Assembly: GCA_944372315.1 (NCBI GenBank)
Contig: CALVYX010000047.1
Span: forward strand, 1-20,486
Length of the DNA stretch: 20,486 nt
From: an uncultured Bacilli bacterium
GTDB lineage: Bacteria; Bacillota_I; Bacilli_A; RF39; UBA660
Reading direction: 5' to 3'
Numbering within the stretch: position 1 is the first letter of the stretch; each line of letters begins with the position of its first letter. A program made the translations under genes and the position numbers. The notes beneath the pieces are model-generated. The model was not told the origin of the DNA, searched no databases, and saw nothing but the letters and a program-made list of their open reading frames with translations. This document shows, piece after piece, positions 8,084 through 14,547 of the stretch.

Positions 8084-8509
8084 ATGAGAATATATTTTGT
8101 TTTTAAAGTTAAGGAAGAGTATATTGATTTATATAAAGATACTCCTAATACCTTATATAATATTTTGAACCAAATGTACTATATGAAAAGAAATGAAATA
8201 GGTTATGGATTTAATCTTTTTAATCAAATGATCAATAGATTTGACAAGTTTGATTTAGATAAATATCTGTATGTGTTACTACATACAAAAATGAAATATA
8301 GTAAAAAAGGAGATGAACACGTTTTAAATAATCTATATAAAGATGAAGTTAGCATTCTAAAAGTAAAATCTACTCATATATTAATTAATGCTAATAAAAG
8401 TTATACCGAATTCTTTGTACTATTGAATCAATATGATCCTAATTTATTTGTCTGTGACTTTAATAATCATGATTATTTTTTCTTATCTAATATTAAATTA
8501 CTTGTATAA
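8084..8509 (+). CDS. sirA: SirA-like sporulation inhibitor of DNA replication
   Basis: This 141-residue protein is recognised by pattern and synteny. B. subtilis SirA (YneE, about 148 residues) binds domain I of DnaA to block new replication rounds at sporulation entry. The N-terminus RIYFVFKVKEEYIDLY matches the SirA opening (YY.Y.IKEEF...Y). The C-terminus YDPNLFVCDFNNHDYFFLSNIK matches its hallmark end (SPCFLAMDFN...WLNPVK). The middle is divergent and rich in Leu, Tyr and Lys. Location between tkt and yneF is exactly as in Bacillus. The ATG at 8084 is preferred; the in-frame TTG at 8072 overlaps the GGGTGAT Shine-Dalgarno site (8074-8080). I see no convincing promoter, which fits control by Spo0A or a weak sigma-A site. 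Confidence 0.8.
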   Translation: MRIYFVFKVKEEYIDLYKDTPNTLYNILNQMYYMKRNEIGYGFNLFNQMINRFDKFDLDKYLYVLLHTKMKYSKKGDEHVLNNLYKDEVSILKVKSTHILINANKSYTEFFVLLNQYDPNLFVCDFNNHDYFFLSNIKLLV

Positions 8510-8550
8510 TATGAATAAATCTAGTAAAATGAATACGAGGAGATGAGTTT

Positions 8551-8760
8551 ATGTTAATTGATATATTACAAGTAGTAATAGGACTATTGGTAGGGGCAGT
8601 CATTGGATTTTTTATATCAAAGAAAGTCATGACTAATTATTTAAAGAAGAACCCACCAATTAATGAAGAAATGATTAAAGCTTTAATGACACAAATGGGA
8701 AGAAAACCTTCACAAAAGCAAGTGAATCAAATGATGAAATCAATGGAAAAATATATGTAA
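8551..8760 (+). CDS. yneF: YneF family (UPF0154) small membrane protein
   Basis: This 69-residue protein has one N-terminal membrane helix (about 4-24, [20 protein letters not shown]) and a conserved cytoplasmic tail, with [30 protein letters not shown] typical of the family (shown here as the run from residue 35 to about 64). The biochemical role of YneF is unknown. It lies 41 bp after sirA with no terminator between, so cotranscription is likely. A strong Shine-Dalgarno site (GAGGAGATGA) precedes the ATG at 8551. No terminator is visible before the rplU promoter, so some read-through into the ribosomal operon is possible. Confidence 0.9.
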   Translation: MLIDILQVVIGLLVGAVIGFFISKKVMTNYLKKNPPINEEMIKALMTQMGRKPSQKQVNQMMKSMEKYM

Positions 8761-8763
8761 ATA

Positions 8764-8792
8764 TTGACTATCTTAGATTAGTATGATAAAAT
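8764..8792 (+). promoter_or_regulatory. Sigma-A promoter of the rplU-prp-rpmA operon
   Basis: TTGACT (8764-8769), a 17-bp spacer and TAAAAT (8787-8792), with TG at 8784-8785 making an extended -10. It begins 3 bp after the yneF stop. The transcript should start near 8799, giving a leader of about 100 nt. Confidence 0.75.
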
Positions 8793-8798
8793 TTAAAT

Positions 8799-8895
8799 GT
8801 TTGTAGCCTTTTATAGCTCAAACCGCATTGAAAAGGTTTAAAAAGCAATTAAATTTGTACCTTAAAAGCGAGTCTAGAATTATATAAAGGAGGTA
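8799..8895 (+). promoter_or_regulatory. Probable ribosomal protein L21 leader (5' UTR of rplU)
   Basis: Firmicute rplU operons commonly carry an L21 leader that folds and binds ribosomal protein to autoregulate the operon; position and length fit. Visible pairings are AAACC (8820-8824) with GGTTT (8835-8839), and CCTTTT (8807-8812) with AAAAGG (8831-8836). AAGGT (8833-8837) can also pair with ACCTT (8859-8863). These use the same bases, so they would be alternative folds. Membership in the Rfam L21 leader family was not tested. Confidence 0.55.
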
Positions 8896-8899
8896 TATT

Positions 8900-9202
8900 A
8901 TGAAAGCAGTAATTATGACTGGTGGTAAACAATATTATGTTGCCGAAGGTGATACTATTTATGTTGAAAAACTAAATGGTAACGTTGGTGATAAAGTTAC
9001 ATTTACTGAAGTATTAATGTGCGACGGTAAAATAGGTAATCCTTATCTTGATTCTGTTACGGTTGAAGGAAAAATTGAAAAACAAGGTAAACAACCTAAA
9101 ATTACAATTTTCAAATATAAACAAAAAGATAGAAGTAATCGCCGTAAACAAGGACATAGACAACCTTATACTAAAGTTGTTATAGAAAAAATTAAAGGAT
9201 AA
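8900..9202 (+). CDS. rplU: 50S ribosomal protein L21
   Basis: This is 100 residues, the normal length. L21 binds 23S rRNA in the large subunit. The N-terminal [18 protein letters not shown] and the basic C-terminal [22 protein letters not shown] are family signatures. AAAGGAGGT at 8886-8894 drives the ATG. It is the first gene of rplU-prp-rpmA, 4 bp before prp, with a probable autoregulatory leader upstream. Confidence 0.98.
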   Translation: MKAVIMTGGKQYYVAEGDTIYVEKLNGNVGDKVTFTEVLMCDGKIGNPYLDSVTVEGKIEKQGKQPKITIFKYKQKDRSNRRKQGHRQPYTKVVIEKIKG

Positions 9203-9206
9203 TAAT

Positions 9207-9518
9207 ATGATAAAAGTTAATGTATTAGTAAATGAAAATATTCAAAAAGTAGAATTAATTGGTCATGCTAATTATAGTGAATACGGTAAAGATATTGTTT
9301 GTAGTGCTGCTTCATCTATAGTAACTACTACAGTAAATGCTATTTTGATGTTTGATAAAGATTATATTAGTTATCAAGAAGAACAAGATAAATTTACCAT
9401 TATAATTGATTCTCATAATGATATTGTTGATAAATTAATTACTAATATGTTGAATTTATTAAAAGAATTGGCTCATGATTATCCAAAAAACATTAAGATA
9501 AAGGAGGAAATACTATGA
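9207..9518 (+). CDS. prp: Ribosomal-processing cysteine protease Prp
   Basis: This 103-residue protein (YsxB family) removes the N-terminal extension of ribosomal protein L27 in Firmicutes. The catalytic pair is visible as H20 in [18 protein letters not shown] and C32 in IVCSAASS, the spacing seen in Staphylococcus Prp. It lies between rplU and rpmA as usual. Its TGA overlaps the first ATG of rpmA (ATGA at 9515-9518), so protease and substrate are translationally coupled. The Shine-Dalgarno site is modest (AAGGATAA inside the rplU end). Confidence 0.95.
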   Translation: MIKVNVLVNENIQKVELIGHANYSEYGKDIVCSAASSIVTTTVNAILMFDKDYISYQEEQDKFTIIIDSHNDIVDKLITNMLNLLKELAHDYPKNIKIKEEIL

Positions 9519-9802
9519 ATATGTTAAAGTTAAATATCCAGTTATTTGCTCACCATAAAGGTCAAGGATCTACATCTAATGGACGTGATTCTAAAGGACG
9601 TAGACTTGGTGCTAAAGCTGCAGATGGAGAATTTGTTAGTGCTGGCTCTATTTTGTATAGACAAAGAGGAACTAAAATATTCCCAGGAGTAAATGTAAAA
9701 AGAGGTAGTGATGATACTTTATACACTACTGTTGATGGTGTTGTTAAATATGAAATGCTTGGAAAAGATAAAAAACAAGTTAGTTGTTATCCAGCTAATT
9801 AA
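9515..9802 (+). CDS. rpmA: 50S ribosomal protein L27 with cleavable N-terminal extension
   Basis: This 95-residue protein sits near the peptidyl transferase centre. The N-terminus reads [20 protein letters not shown]. The LNIQLF/A segment is the Prp cleavage motif (expected cut after F11), leaving a mature A-HHKG start as in staphylococcal L27. The body has the conserved [12 protein letters not shown] and [15 protein letters not shown] blocks. AAGGAGG (9501-9507) is correctly placed for the ATG at 9515; a second ATG at 9521 would give a protein two residues shorter. It overlaps prp by 4 bp. Confidence 0.98.
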   Translation: MNMLKLNIQLFAHHKGQGSTSNGRDSKGRRLGAKAADGEFVSAGSILYRQRGTKIFPGVNVKRGSDDTLYTTVDGVVKYEMLGKDKKQVSCYPAN

Positions 9803-9827
9803 AAACAGTTTCAAAACTGTTTTTTTA
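9801..9827 (+). terminator. Intrinsic terminator of the rplU operon
   Basis: A perfect 10-bp stem, AAAAACAGTT (9801-9810) with AACTGTTTTT (9815-9824), and a TCAA loop lead into a T-tract. The stem begins inside the rpmA stop codon. Confidence 0.9.
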
Positions 9828-9871
9828 TTTTACTTTTAATTTATTAAATGCAAAAGATAAAAGAATGATGT

Positions 9872-9900
9872 AAACGTCTTATTTTAAGACGTTTTTTTCT
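9872..9900 (+). terminator. Second tandem intrinsic terminator
   Basis: A 10-bp stem, AAACGTCTTA (9872-9881) with TAAGACGTTT (9885-9894), has a TTT loop and a long T-run. No gene lies between it and the first terminator, so it acts as a back-up for the ribosomal operon. The 40 bp between the two hold nothing recognisable. Confidence 0.85.
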
Positions 9901-9946
9901 ACTTTACATATCTAAAAAAAAGTTTGTCAAATTTAATTGTTCTCTA

Positions 9947-9975
9947 TTGTATAAAATAGTTGGGTAGGGTATAAT
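9947..9975 (+). promoter_or_regulatory. Sigma-A promoter inside the rpmA-10488 intergenic stretch
   Basis: TTGTAT (9947-9952), a 17-bp spacer and a consensus TATAAT (9970-9975). Transcription would start near 9982. No long gene follows within 500 bp, so it must drive the short ORFs or an RNA. Confidence 0.65.
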
Positions 9976-9981
9976 GATAAA

Positions 9982-10075
9982 GCAATAAAAAAAGATATAA
10001 ATTACTTATTAGAAAGGAGTTCATTGTTTTTTATTTTAGAGTTTAAAAAGTATGCAAAACATACTTTTTTATTGC
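9982..10075 (+). promoter_or_regulatory. Foldable leader or small RNA with competing hairpins
   Basis: From the predicted transcript start, GCAATAAAAAA (9982-9992) is perfectly complementary to TTTTTTATTGC (10065-10075). The latter overlaps the right arm of a second hairpin, AAAAAGTATG (10045-10054) with CATACTTTTT (10060-10069), loop CAAAA. The second hairpin plus its T-run resembles a terminator. The two structures share 10065-10069 and exclude each other, as in an attenuator. The alternative is a free RNA closed by its 5' and 3' ends. The arms are AT-rich, so chance pairing is not excluded. Confidence 0.4.
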
Positions 10076-10152
10076 CTCTAATTGATAATAATTTATATAT
10101 TTTTATTATTGTTACTATTAAAATACAGCCCTTTAAAAAACAACGAGGGTAA
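10024..10152 (+). CDS. Possible 42-residue small ORF with TTG start
   Basis: A TTG at 10024 sits six bases after a strong AAAGGAG (10013-10019) and opens 42 codons: an FFILEFKKYAKHTF start, a hydrophobic LYIFIIVTI stretch (about residues 24-32) and a basic end KKQRG. It lies behind a good promoter and its reading frame runs through the 10045-10069 hairpin, so translation could affect folding. No homologue is recognised. It could be a leader peptide, a small membrane-active peptide, or a chance ORF in AT-rich DNA. Confidence 0.35.
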   Translation: MFFILEFKKYAKHTFLLPLIDNNLYIFIIVTIKIQPFKKQRG

Positions 10153-10175
10153 AATTAATAAGATATTTTTTAGTG

Positions 10176-10208
10176 ATAATATAAAGTTTTTCTTTTATAT
10201 TATTTTTT
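10176..10208 (+). terminator. AT-only hairpin followed by a T-tract (weak terminator candidate)
   Basis: A perfect 10-bp stem, ATAATATAAA (10176-10185) with TTTATATTAT (10194-10203), is followed by five T. There are no G-C pairs, so efficiency is doubtful. It lies 24 bp after the stop of the small ORF at 10024. Confidence 0.4.
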
Positions 10209-10260
10209 GCGCTAAAAATTATTACTTATTAAGAAGACATTAAAGTAAAGGAATGATTAG

Positions 10261-10407
10261 GTGGAAGTAGAAACAAAATATTTATTATTTGATAGTATTA
10301 TTAATAGTGGTTTAATTAACCAACAAAATATGAATTATGTTATTATAGGTTTAATAGTTATTATACTTGTATTATTAGGTATTACTATGTTTACAAAAAA
10401 AGAGTAA
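10261..10407 (+). CDS. 48-residue single-pass membrane microprotein
   Basis: GTG at 10261 follows AAAGGA (10247-10252) and opens 48 codons ending at TAA 10407. The N-terminal half is polar (VEVETKYLLFDSIINSG). Residues 26-44 form a continuous membrane helix (YVIIGLIVIILVLLGITMF), followed by a short charged tail TKKE. A terminator begins at the stop codon, so this is a properly bounded transcription unit. No family is recognised. Small TM proteins of this form include sporulation microproteins and type I toxins (TM plus Lys tail), and neither can be chosen here. There is no convincing promoter directly upstream; transcription could come from 9970. Confidence 0.6.
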   Translation: MEVETKYLLFDSIINSGLINQQNMNYVIIGLIVIILVLLGITMFTKKE

Positions 10408-10437
10408 AAAAGTCAAGTGGCTTTTTATTTTTTTTAA
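10407..10437 (+). terminator. Intrinsic terminator after the 48-residue microprotein
   Basis: AAAAAGTC (10407-10414) pairs with GGCTTTTT (10419-10426, one G-U pair) around an AAGT loop, followed by ATTTTTTTT. The stem starts inside the TAA stop. Confidence 0.75.
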
Positions 10438-10466
10438 TTGACATTAATTTATTGCTAGATTAGAAT
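10438..10466 (+). promoter_or_regulatory. Sigma-A promoter of the PemK-like gene
   Basis: A consensus TTGACA (10438-10443), a 17-bp spacer and TAGAAT (10461-10466). The leader to the ATG at 10488 is only about 15 nt. Confidence 0.75.
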
Positions 10467-10487
10467 AAGGACTTGGAAGTGATATTC

Positions 10488-11501
10488 ATGCTAATTTTAT
10501 CTAAAGACTTACATCCTGGGATGGTAGTATGGGCATATAAAGCACCATATTACGATGATCCTTATAAAGTAAAATTTAATGATAAAGGAATGTACTTAAT
10601 AACGAAAGTGAATTATGACTATTTTTTTGGTTGCCCAATAGTAGCAAGTAATTCTCCTAAAAATACTACCATATTACATAAAAGTATATATCCTTTAAGA
10701 TATGATTCTAGAATAAATGAATGTATTTATAAAATTTCTAATTATGATATTGTTAGTCGTAAAAGTTTTTCGGTTTTACCAGAAACACTGGAATATTTTA
10801 AAAGAAAAATGTATGAAAGAATTGTCTTAGGCTATGCGGAAGGGAAAGAAGAGTATAACGATATCTTTGTTAATGATTATTTAAGTACTCATATCCCAAC
10901 GAAAGGGAATATCATTTCTTACCCTTCTAAAGAGAAAAAACTATATCGCTATTATATTTATGATGAAGACAAAAGCAATTATATTTTAATTGAGTTAGAT
11001 AAAATTGATGGGGATTACTTTGTTCATAATACTAAAAAAATAGTCATGCCTAAACATATTAGATTTTTTTCTTATTATGAAAATCCTAACATGGATCATA
11101 ATAAAATAAGAGAAATAATTTCTATTACAAAACAAGAGAAAAAAGCTAAAGCCAAGTTAGCCAAAGATGAAAAAAAAGGAATTGCTTTACAGATTGGAAC
11201 AGTAATAAATACCAATTCGTATAGTTTGTTAGATGATGAAGTAAGAGAAAATGAAAGAACTAAAGATTTTATAGTGATAGGTAATAATGATACTTATCAT
11301 TACGTAATTGATTCAAATTATAATTCTTGTTATGTTCCTATTTATAAAGTTAATAGAACGTCAAGTTTTAAAGAATTGGGTACAGTTACTGATGAACATT
11401 TAAAAAACGCTTTATTATCTTGTCGTGATTATTGTATCAGTAATCCAAATTATACTGACTCTTCTAGTTTCAAATTATTACGTAAAGCATTAGATTATTG
11501 A
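10488..11501 (+). CDS. Three-module PemK/MazF-like protein of unknown role
   Basis: This is 337 residues. The first module (about 7-115) has the opening of PemK/MazF SH3-like barrels: DLHPGMVVWAYKAP, then MYLITKV, CPIVASNS, a TTILHKSIYPL strand, and NECIYKISNYDIVS before a LEYFKRKMYERIVLG helix. Two weaker modules follow: about 136-214 (PTKGNIISYPSKEKKLYRYYIY...YILIELDKIDGDYF) and about 232-313 (LQIGTVINTNSYSLLDDE...DFIVIGNNDTYHYVI...CYVPIYKVN). A Lys/Ala-rich helix (214-231) separates modules two and three. MazF is normally about 110 residues with a cognate antitoxin; none is seen here, and RNase residues are not certain, so a non-toxin regulatory or nucleic-acid-binding role is as likely. 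ATG 10488 was chosen because GGAAGTGAT (10475-10483) covers the alternative TTG at 10473. It lies next to obg. Confidence 0.6.
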   Translation: MLILSKDLHPGMVVWAYKAPYYDDPYKVKFNDKGMYLITKVNYDYFFGCPIVASNSPKNTTILHKSIYPLRYDSRINECIYKISNYDIVSRKSFSVLPETLEYFKRKMYERIVLGYAEGKEEYNDIFVNDYLSTHIPTKGNIISYPSKEKKLYRYYIYDEDKSNYILIELDKIDGDYFVHNTKKIVMPKHIRFFSYYENPNMDHNKIREIISITKQEKKAKAKLAKDEKKGIALQIGTVINTNSYSLLDDEVRENERTKDFIVIGNNDTYHYVIDSNYNSCYVPIYKVNRTSSFKELGTVTDEHLKNALLSCRDYCISNPNYTDSSSFKLLRKALDY

Positions 11502-11526
11502 TAATTATGAATAATTATGATATACT
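11498..11526 (+). promoter_or_regulatory. Sigma-A promoter of obg, with a tandem 10-bp repeat
   Basis: TTGATA (11498-11503), a 17-bp spacer and TATACT (11521-11526), with TG at 11518-11519 (extended -10). The -35 overlaps the end of the upstream gene. The spacer contains ATAATTATGA twice in direct tandem (11501-11510, 11511-11520). Confidence 0.65.
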
Positions 11527-11550
11527 TTGACTGCCAAAAGAGGTGATATT

Positions 11551-12819
11551 ATGTTTATAGATGAAGTTTTAATTAAAGTAGAAGCTGGTAACGGTGGAGA
11601 TGGCTGTCTTGCTTTTAGGCGTGAAAAATATATTCCTATGGGAGGACCATATGGAGGTAATGGTGGACGTGGTGCCGATATAAAATTTGTAGTAGATGAA
11701 GGGTTACATACTCTTATTGACTTACGCTATATGAAGAAAATTAAAGGTGCTAAAGGTGAAAATGGTAAAGGTAAAAATCAGAATGGTTCTAATGCTAATG
11801 ATGTAGTTGTGAAAGTACCATTAGGAACTGTAGTTACTGACAATGATACAGGGTTAATTTTAGCTGATTTAAAGCATAAGAATGATGAAGTTATAGTAGC
11901 CTATGGCGGACGCGGTGGAAGAGGTAATACAGCTTTTAAGACTCAATCAAACCCAGCTCCCAACTTTGCTGAAAATGGAGAACCTGGTGAAGAGAGAACT
12001 TTAAAAGTAGAGTTAAAACTACTAGCTGATGTAGGATTAGTAGGAATGCCTAGTGTTGGAAAAAGTACTATTATTTCTAAAGTATCTAAAGCAAAACCTA
12101 AAATAGCGGCTTATCATTTTACAACAATAACACCTAATTTAGGAGTTTGTAAAACTAAAGATGGTAGAAGTTTTGTTATGGCTGATTTACCGGGATTAAT
12201 AGAAGGAGCTAGTCAAGGCGAAGGATTAGGAGATAGATTTTTAAGACATATCGAACGTACTAGGGTAATTGCTCATGTTATAGATATGAGTGGTTTTGAA
12301 GGACGTGATCCTTATGATGATTATGTAAAAATTAATAAGGAATTAGAGGATTTTAACAAAAAACTTTTAAATAAGCCTCAAATCATTATTGCTAATAAAA
12401 TGGATATGGAATCCTCTAAAGAAAATTTAGAAAAATTTAAAAGTAAAATTGATGCCCCAATCTATCCAATCTCTGCTATGAATGATACTGATTTTGATGC
12501 AATCTTAACTAAGCTAGCAGATATGTTAGATTCTATCCCTTCTACACCTCTATATGACGAGGATGCTTTTGAAGCTCATGTATTATATAAATTTAAGAAA
12601 GAAGAACCTTATACCATTACTAAGGAAAATGACGAATTTGTAATTCGTGGTGAAGCAATAGAAAATTTATTTAAAATGACTAAGTTTACTACAGAAGAAG
12701 CAATTCAAAGATTTGCTAAAAAATTAAGAAAAATGGGAATTGATGATAAACTAATTGAAATGGGATGTAAAGAAGGAGATATGGTAAGAATTCTTGATTT
12801 CTATTTTGAATTTAAATAA
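11551..12819 (+). CDS. obg: GTPase Obg (CgtA)
   Basis: This 422-residue essential GTPase binds the 50S subunit during late assembly; in Bacillus it also links to stress response and sporulation. The Gly-rich OBG fold (1-157) has GNGGDGC and GGPYGGNGGRG. G-domain motifs are GMPSVGKS (165-172), TTITP (191-195), DLPGLIEG (212-219), NKMD (282-285) and SAM (308-310). A C-terminal OCT domain (about 338-422) ends in VRILDFYFEF, so the long Firmicute form is complete. ATG 11551 follows AGAGGTGAT; the in-frame TTG at 11527 overlaps the -10 box and is rejected. Genomic position after rpmA is the common Firmicute one. Confidence 0.98.
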   Translation: MFIDEVLIKVEAGNGGDGCLAFRREKYIPMGGPYGGNGGRGADIKFVVDEGLHTLIDLRYMKKIKGAKGENGKGKNQNGSNANDVVVKVPLGTVVTDNDTGLILADLKHKNDEVIVAYGGRGGRGNTAFKTQSNPAPNFAENGEPGEERTLKVELKLLADVGLVGMPSVGKSTIISKVSKAKPKIAAYHFTTITPNLGVCKTKDGRSFVMADLPGLIEGASQGEGLGDRFLRHIERTRVIAHVIDMSGFEGRDPYDDYVKINKELEDFNKKLLNKPQIIIANKMDMESSKENLEKFKSKIDAPIYPISAMNDTDFDAILTKLADMLDSIPSTPLYDEDAFEAHVLYKFKKEEPYTITKENDEFVIRGEAIENLFKMTKFTTEEAIQRFAKKLRKMGIDDKLIEMGCKEGDMVRILDFYFEFK

Positions 12820-12861
12820 TAAGTAAAAAATAAAGTTTATAATGACTTTATTTTTTATTTA
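12820..12861 (+). terminator. Intrinsic terminator of obg
   Basis: A 17-bp stem with one G-U pair (12820-12836 with 12845-12861) contains AAAAAATAAAGT opposite ACTTTATTTTTT, with an 8-nt loop. The stem begins at the base after the stop codon and its right arm is reused by the nusB promoter spacer. Confidence 0.8.
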
Positions 12862-12870
12862 TGATAAAAT
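12842..12870 (+). promoter_or_regulatory. Sigma-A promoter of the nusB-xseA operon
   Basis: ATGACT (12842-12847), a 17-bp spacer and TAAAAT (12865-12870), with TG at 12862-12863. It is nested inside the obg terminator. Confidence 0.6.
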
Positions 12871-12888
12871 TTTTGTAGGTGAAGTTAT

Positions 12889-13287
12889 ATGAAAAACAGA
12901 AGTGAATTAAGAGAAATCAGTATGAAAGTTTTGTATCAAAAATATATATTAGAAAATACTTCTACTTCTTTTGATATACCTAGTTTGATTAAAGAACAAT
13001 TAGAAATAGAAAATGATTTTGTTAATAATTTAGTAAATGGAGTAATAAATAGCCAAGATAAGATTAGTTCTATTGCTAATAAGTATTTAATGGATTGGAA
13101 TATTGATCGTCTTAGTAAAGTTGATAAAGCTATTTTAAGTATTGGTATTTATGAACTTATTTATACAGATACTCCAAGTGTGGTAGCTATTAATGAGGCT
13201 ATCGAATTATCTAAAAAATATAGTGATGAAAAGGTTACTAAAATGTTAAATGCAACACTAGATAAAGTCTATCATAACGAGGTGTAA
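12889..13287 (+). CDS. nusB: Transcription antitermination factor NusB
   Basis: This 132-residue all-helical protein binds boxA RNA with NusE (S10) during rRNA transcription. The pattern is typical: an N-terminal REISMKVLYQKYILE helix, WNIDRLSKVDKAILSIGIYELIY in the middle and the closing block VVAINEAIELSKKYSDEKVTKMLNATLDKV (about residues 103-131). AGGTGAA precedes the ATG. It is followed by xseA after one base, so the two are translationally linked. In Bacillus folD lies between nusB and xseA; it is absent here. Confidence 0.95.
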   Translation: MKNRSELREISMKVLYQKYILENTSTSFDIPSLIKEQLEIENDFVNNLVNGVINSQDKISSIANKYLMDWNIDRLSKVDKAILSIGIYELIYTDTPSVVAINEAIELSKKYSDEKVTKMLNATLDKVYHNEV

Positions 13288-13288
13288 T

Positions 13289-14539
13289 ATGAATCCTAAT
13301 TATATTACAGTTACTCAATTAACTAGATATATTAAATATAAGATCGATAATGATGTACATTTAGAAAATGTTTATTTAAAAGGAGAAATATCCAATTTTA
13401 AGGCTCATACTAGAGGACATTTTTATTTTACGATTAAAGATGAAAACAGTCGTATTAGTGCTGTAATGTTTGCTAATAATGCTTCTAAAATAAAGTTCGT
13501 TCCAACAGATGGAATGAAAGTATTAGTATCAGGTAAAATTAGTGTATATGAAGCAACTGGTGGGTACCAAATTTATGTTAATGAAATGCTAGAAGATGGC
13601 GTAGGTAACTTATATATTGCTTTTGAACAATTAAAAAAGAAATTAGAACAAGAAGGTTTGTTTGATCCATCTAAAAAGAAAAGAATACCTAAGATTCCTA
13701 CTACTATTGGAATCATAACTGCACCAACAGGAGCTGCTATCAAAGATATACTATCTACCATTAAAAGAAGATGGCCACTTGCAAACACCATACTTTTTCC
13801 AAGTTTAGTTCAAGGAGAAGAAGCTGCAAATGATATTGTTCGTAATATAAATATAGCTAAAAATTATGATTTAGATGTTTTAATTATAGGTCGTGGTGGA
13901 GGTTCTATTGAAGACTTATGGCCTTTTAACGAAGAAATTGTAGCACGGGCTATCTATGATCTTGATATACCTACAATATCAGCGGTAGGACATGAAATTG
14001 ATTTTACAATTGCTGATTTTGTTGCTGATTTAAGAGCACCAACTCCCACAGGAGCTGCTGAGATGGCAGTACCTAACCTTAATGATATCATTAATTATTT
14101 AAAACAACTAGAACTTAGATTAATCTCTAATATTAGTAATCATATTACTATAAAAAAGGAATATTTAAAAAAATTAGAAAATAGTTTTGTTTTAAAGAAT
14201 CCTTTAACTATTTATGAAGTAAAAGAACAAAAATTCGATAATTTATTTGAAAGATTATTAATAAGTTATAAAAATTTAGTGAATACTAATAGTAACAAAA
14301 TACTTTTAATTAATAATAATCTTATTAATAGTATGAGTAATTTGTTAAGTAAAAATACGAATAGATATAATAATTTGATTGAAAAATTATCAGCGCTTAA
14401 CCCTGTTTTAACCCTAAAACGAGGATATAGTATTGTAAAGTGTGATAATAAAGTAATAGATAGTATTAAAAAATTACAAAAAGATGATATAATAAATATA
14501 GAATTGCAAGATGGAAATGTTGTTGCTAAAGTTGTGTAG
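13289..14539 (+). CDS. xseA: Exodeoxyribonuclease VII large subunit
   Basis: This 416-residue protein, with XseB, degrades single-stranded DNA from both ends to oligonucleotides. The N-terminal OB fold (about 5-100) has VYLKGEISNFK and GHFYFTIKDE. The catalytic core has GIITAPTGAAIKDIL (141-155), IIGRGGGSIEDLWPFNEE (199-216) and ISAVGHEIDFTIADFVADLRAPTPTGAAE (about 230-258). A long coiled-coil region and a short C-terminal segment (ALNPVLTLKRGYSIV) follow. The Shine-Dalgarno site GAGGTG lies in the end of nusB. The gene runs without a terminator into a microprotein ORF and xseB. Confidence 0.97.
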   Translation: MNPNYITVTQLTRYIKYKIDNDVHLENVYLKGEISNFKAHTRGHFYFTIKDENSRISAVMFANNASKIKFVPTDGMKVLVSGKISVYEATGGYQIYVNEMLEDGVGNLYIAFEQLKKKLEQEGLFDPSKKKRIPKIPTTIGIITAPTGAAIKDILSTIKRRWPLANTILFPSLVQGEEAANDIVRNINIAKNYDLDVLIIGRGGGSIEDLWPFNEEIVARAIYDLDIPTISAVGHEIDFTIADFVADLRAPTPTGAAEMAVPNLNDIINYLKQLELRLISNISNHITIKKEYLKKLENSFVLKNPLTIYEVKEQKFDNLFERLLISYKNLVNTNSNKILLINNNLINSMSNLLSKNTNRYNNLIEKLSALNPVLTLKRGYSIVKCDNKVIDSIKKLQKDDIINIELQDGNVVAKVV

Positions 14540-14547
14540 GAGGAAAT

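Noticed and set aside
9207..9518. TGA read as tryptophan (Mollicute code) because prp ends in TGA
   Set aside because: Conserved Trp positions here use TGG, no conserved protein needs a TGA codon, and the prp TGA forms a normal ATGA overlap with rpmA.
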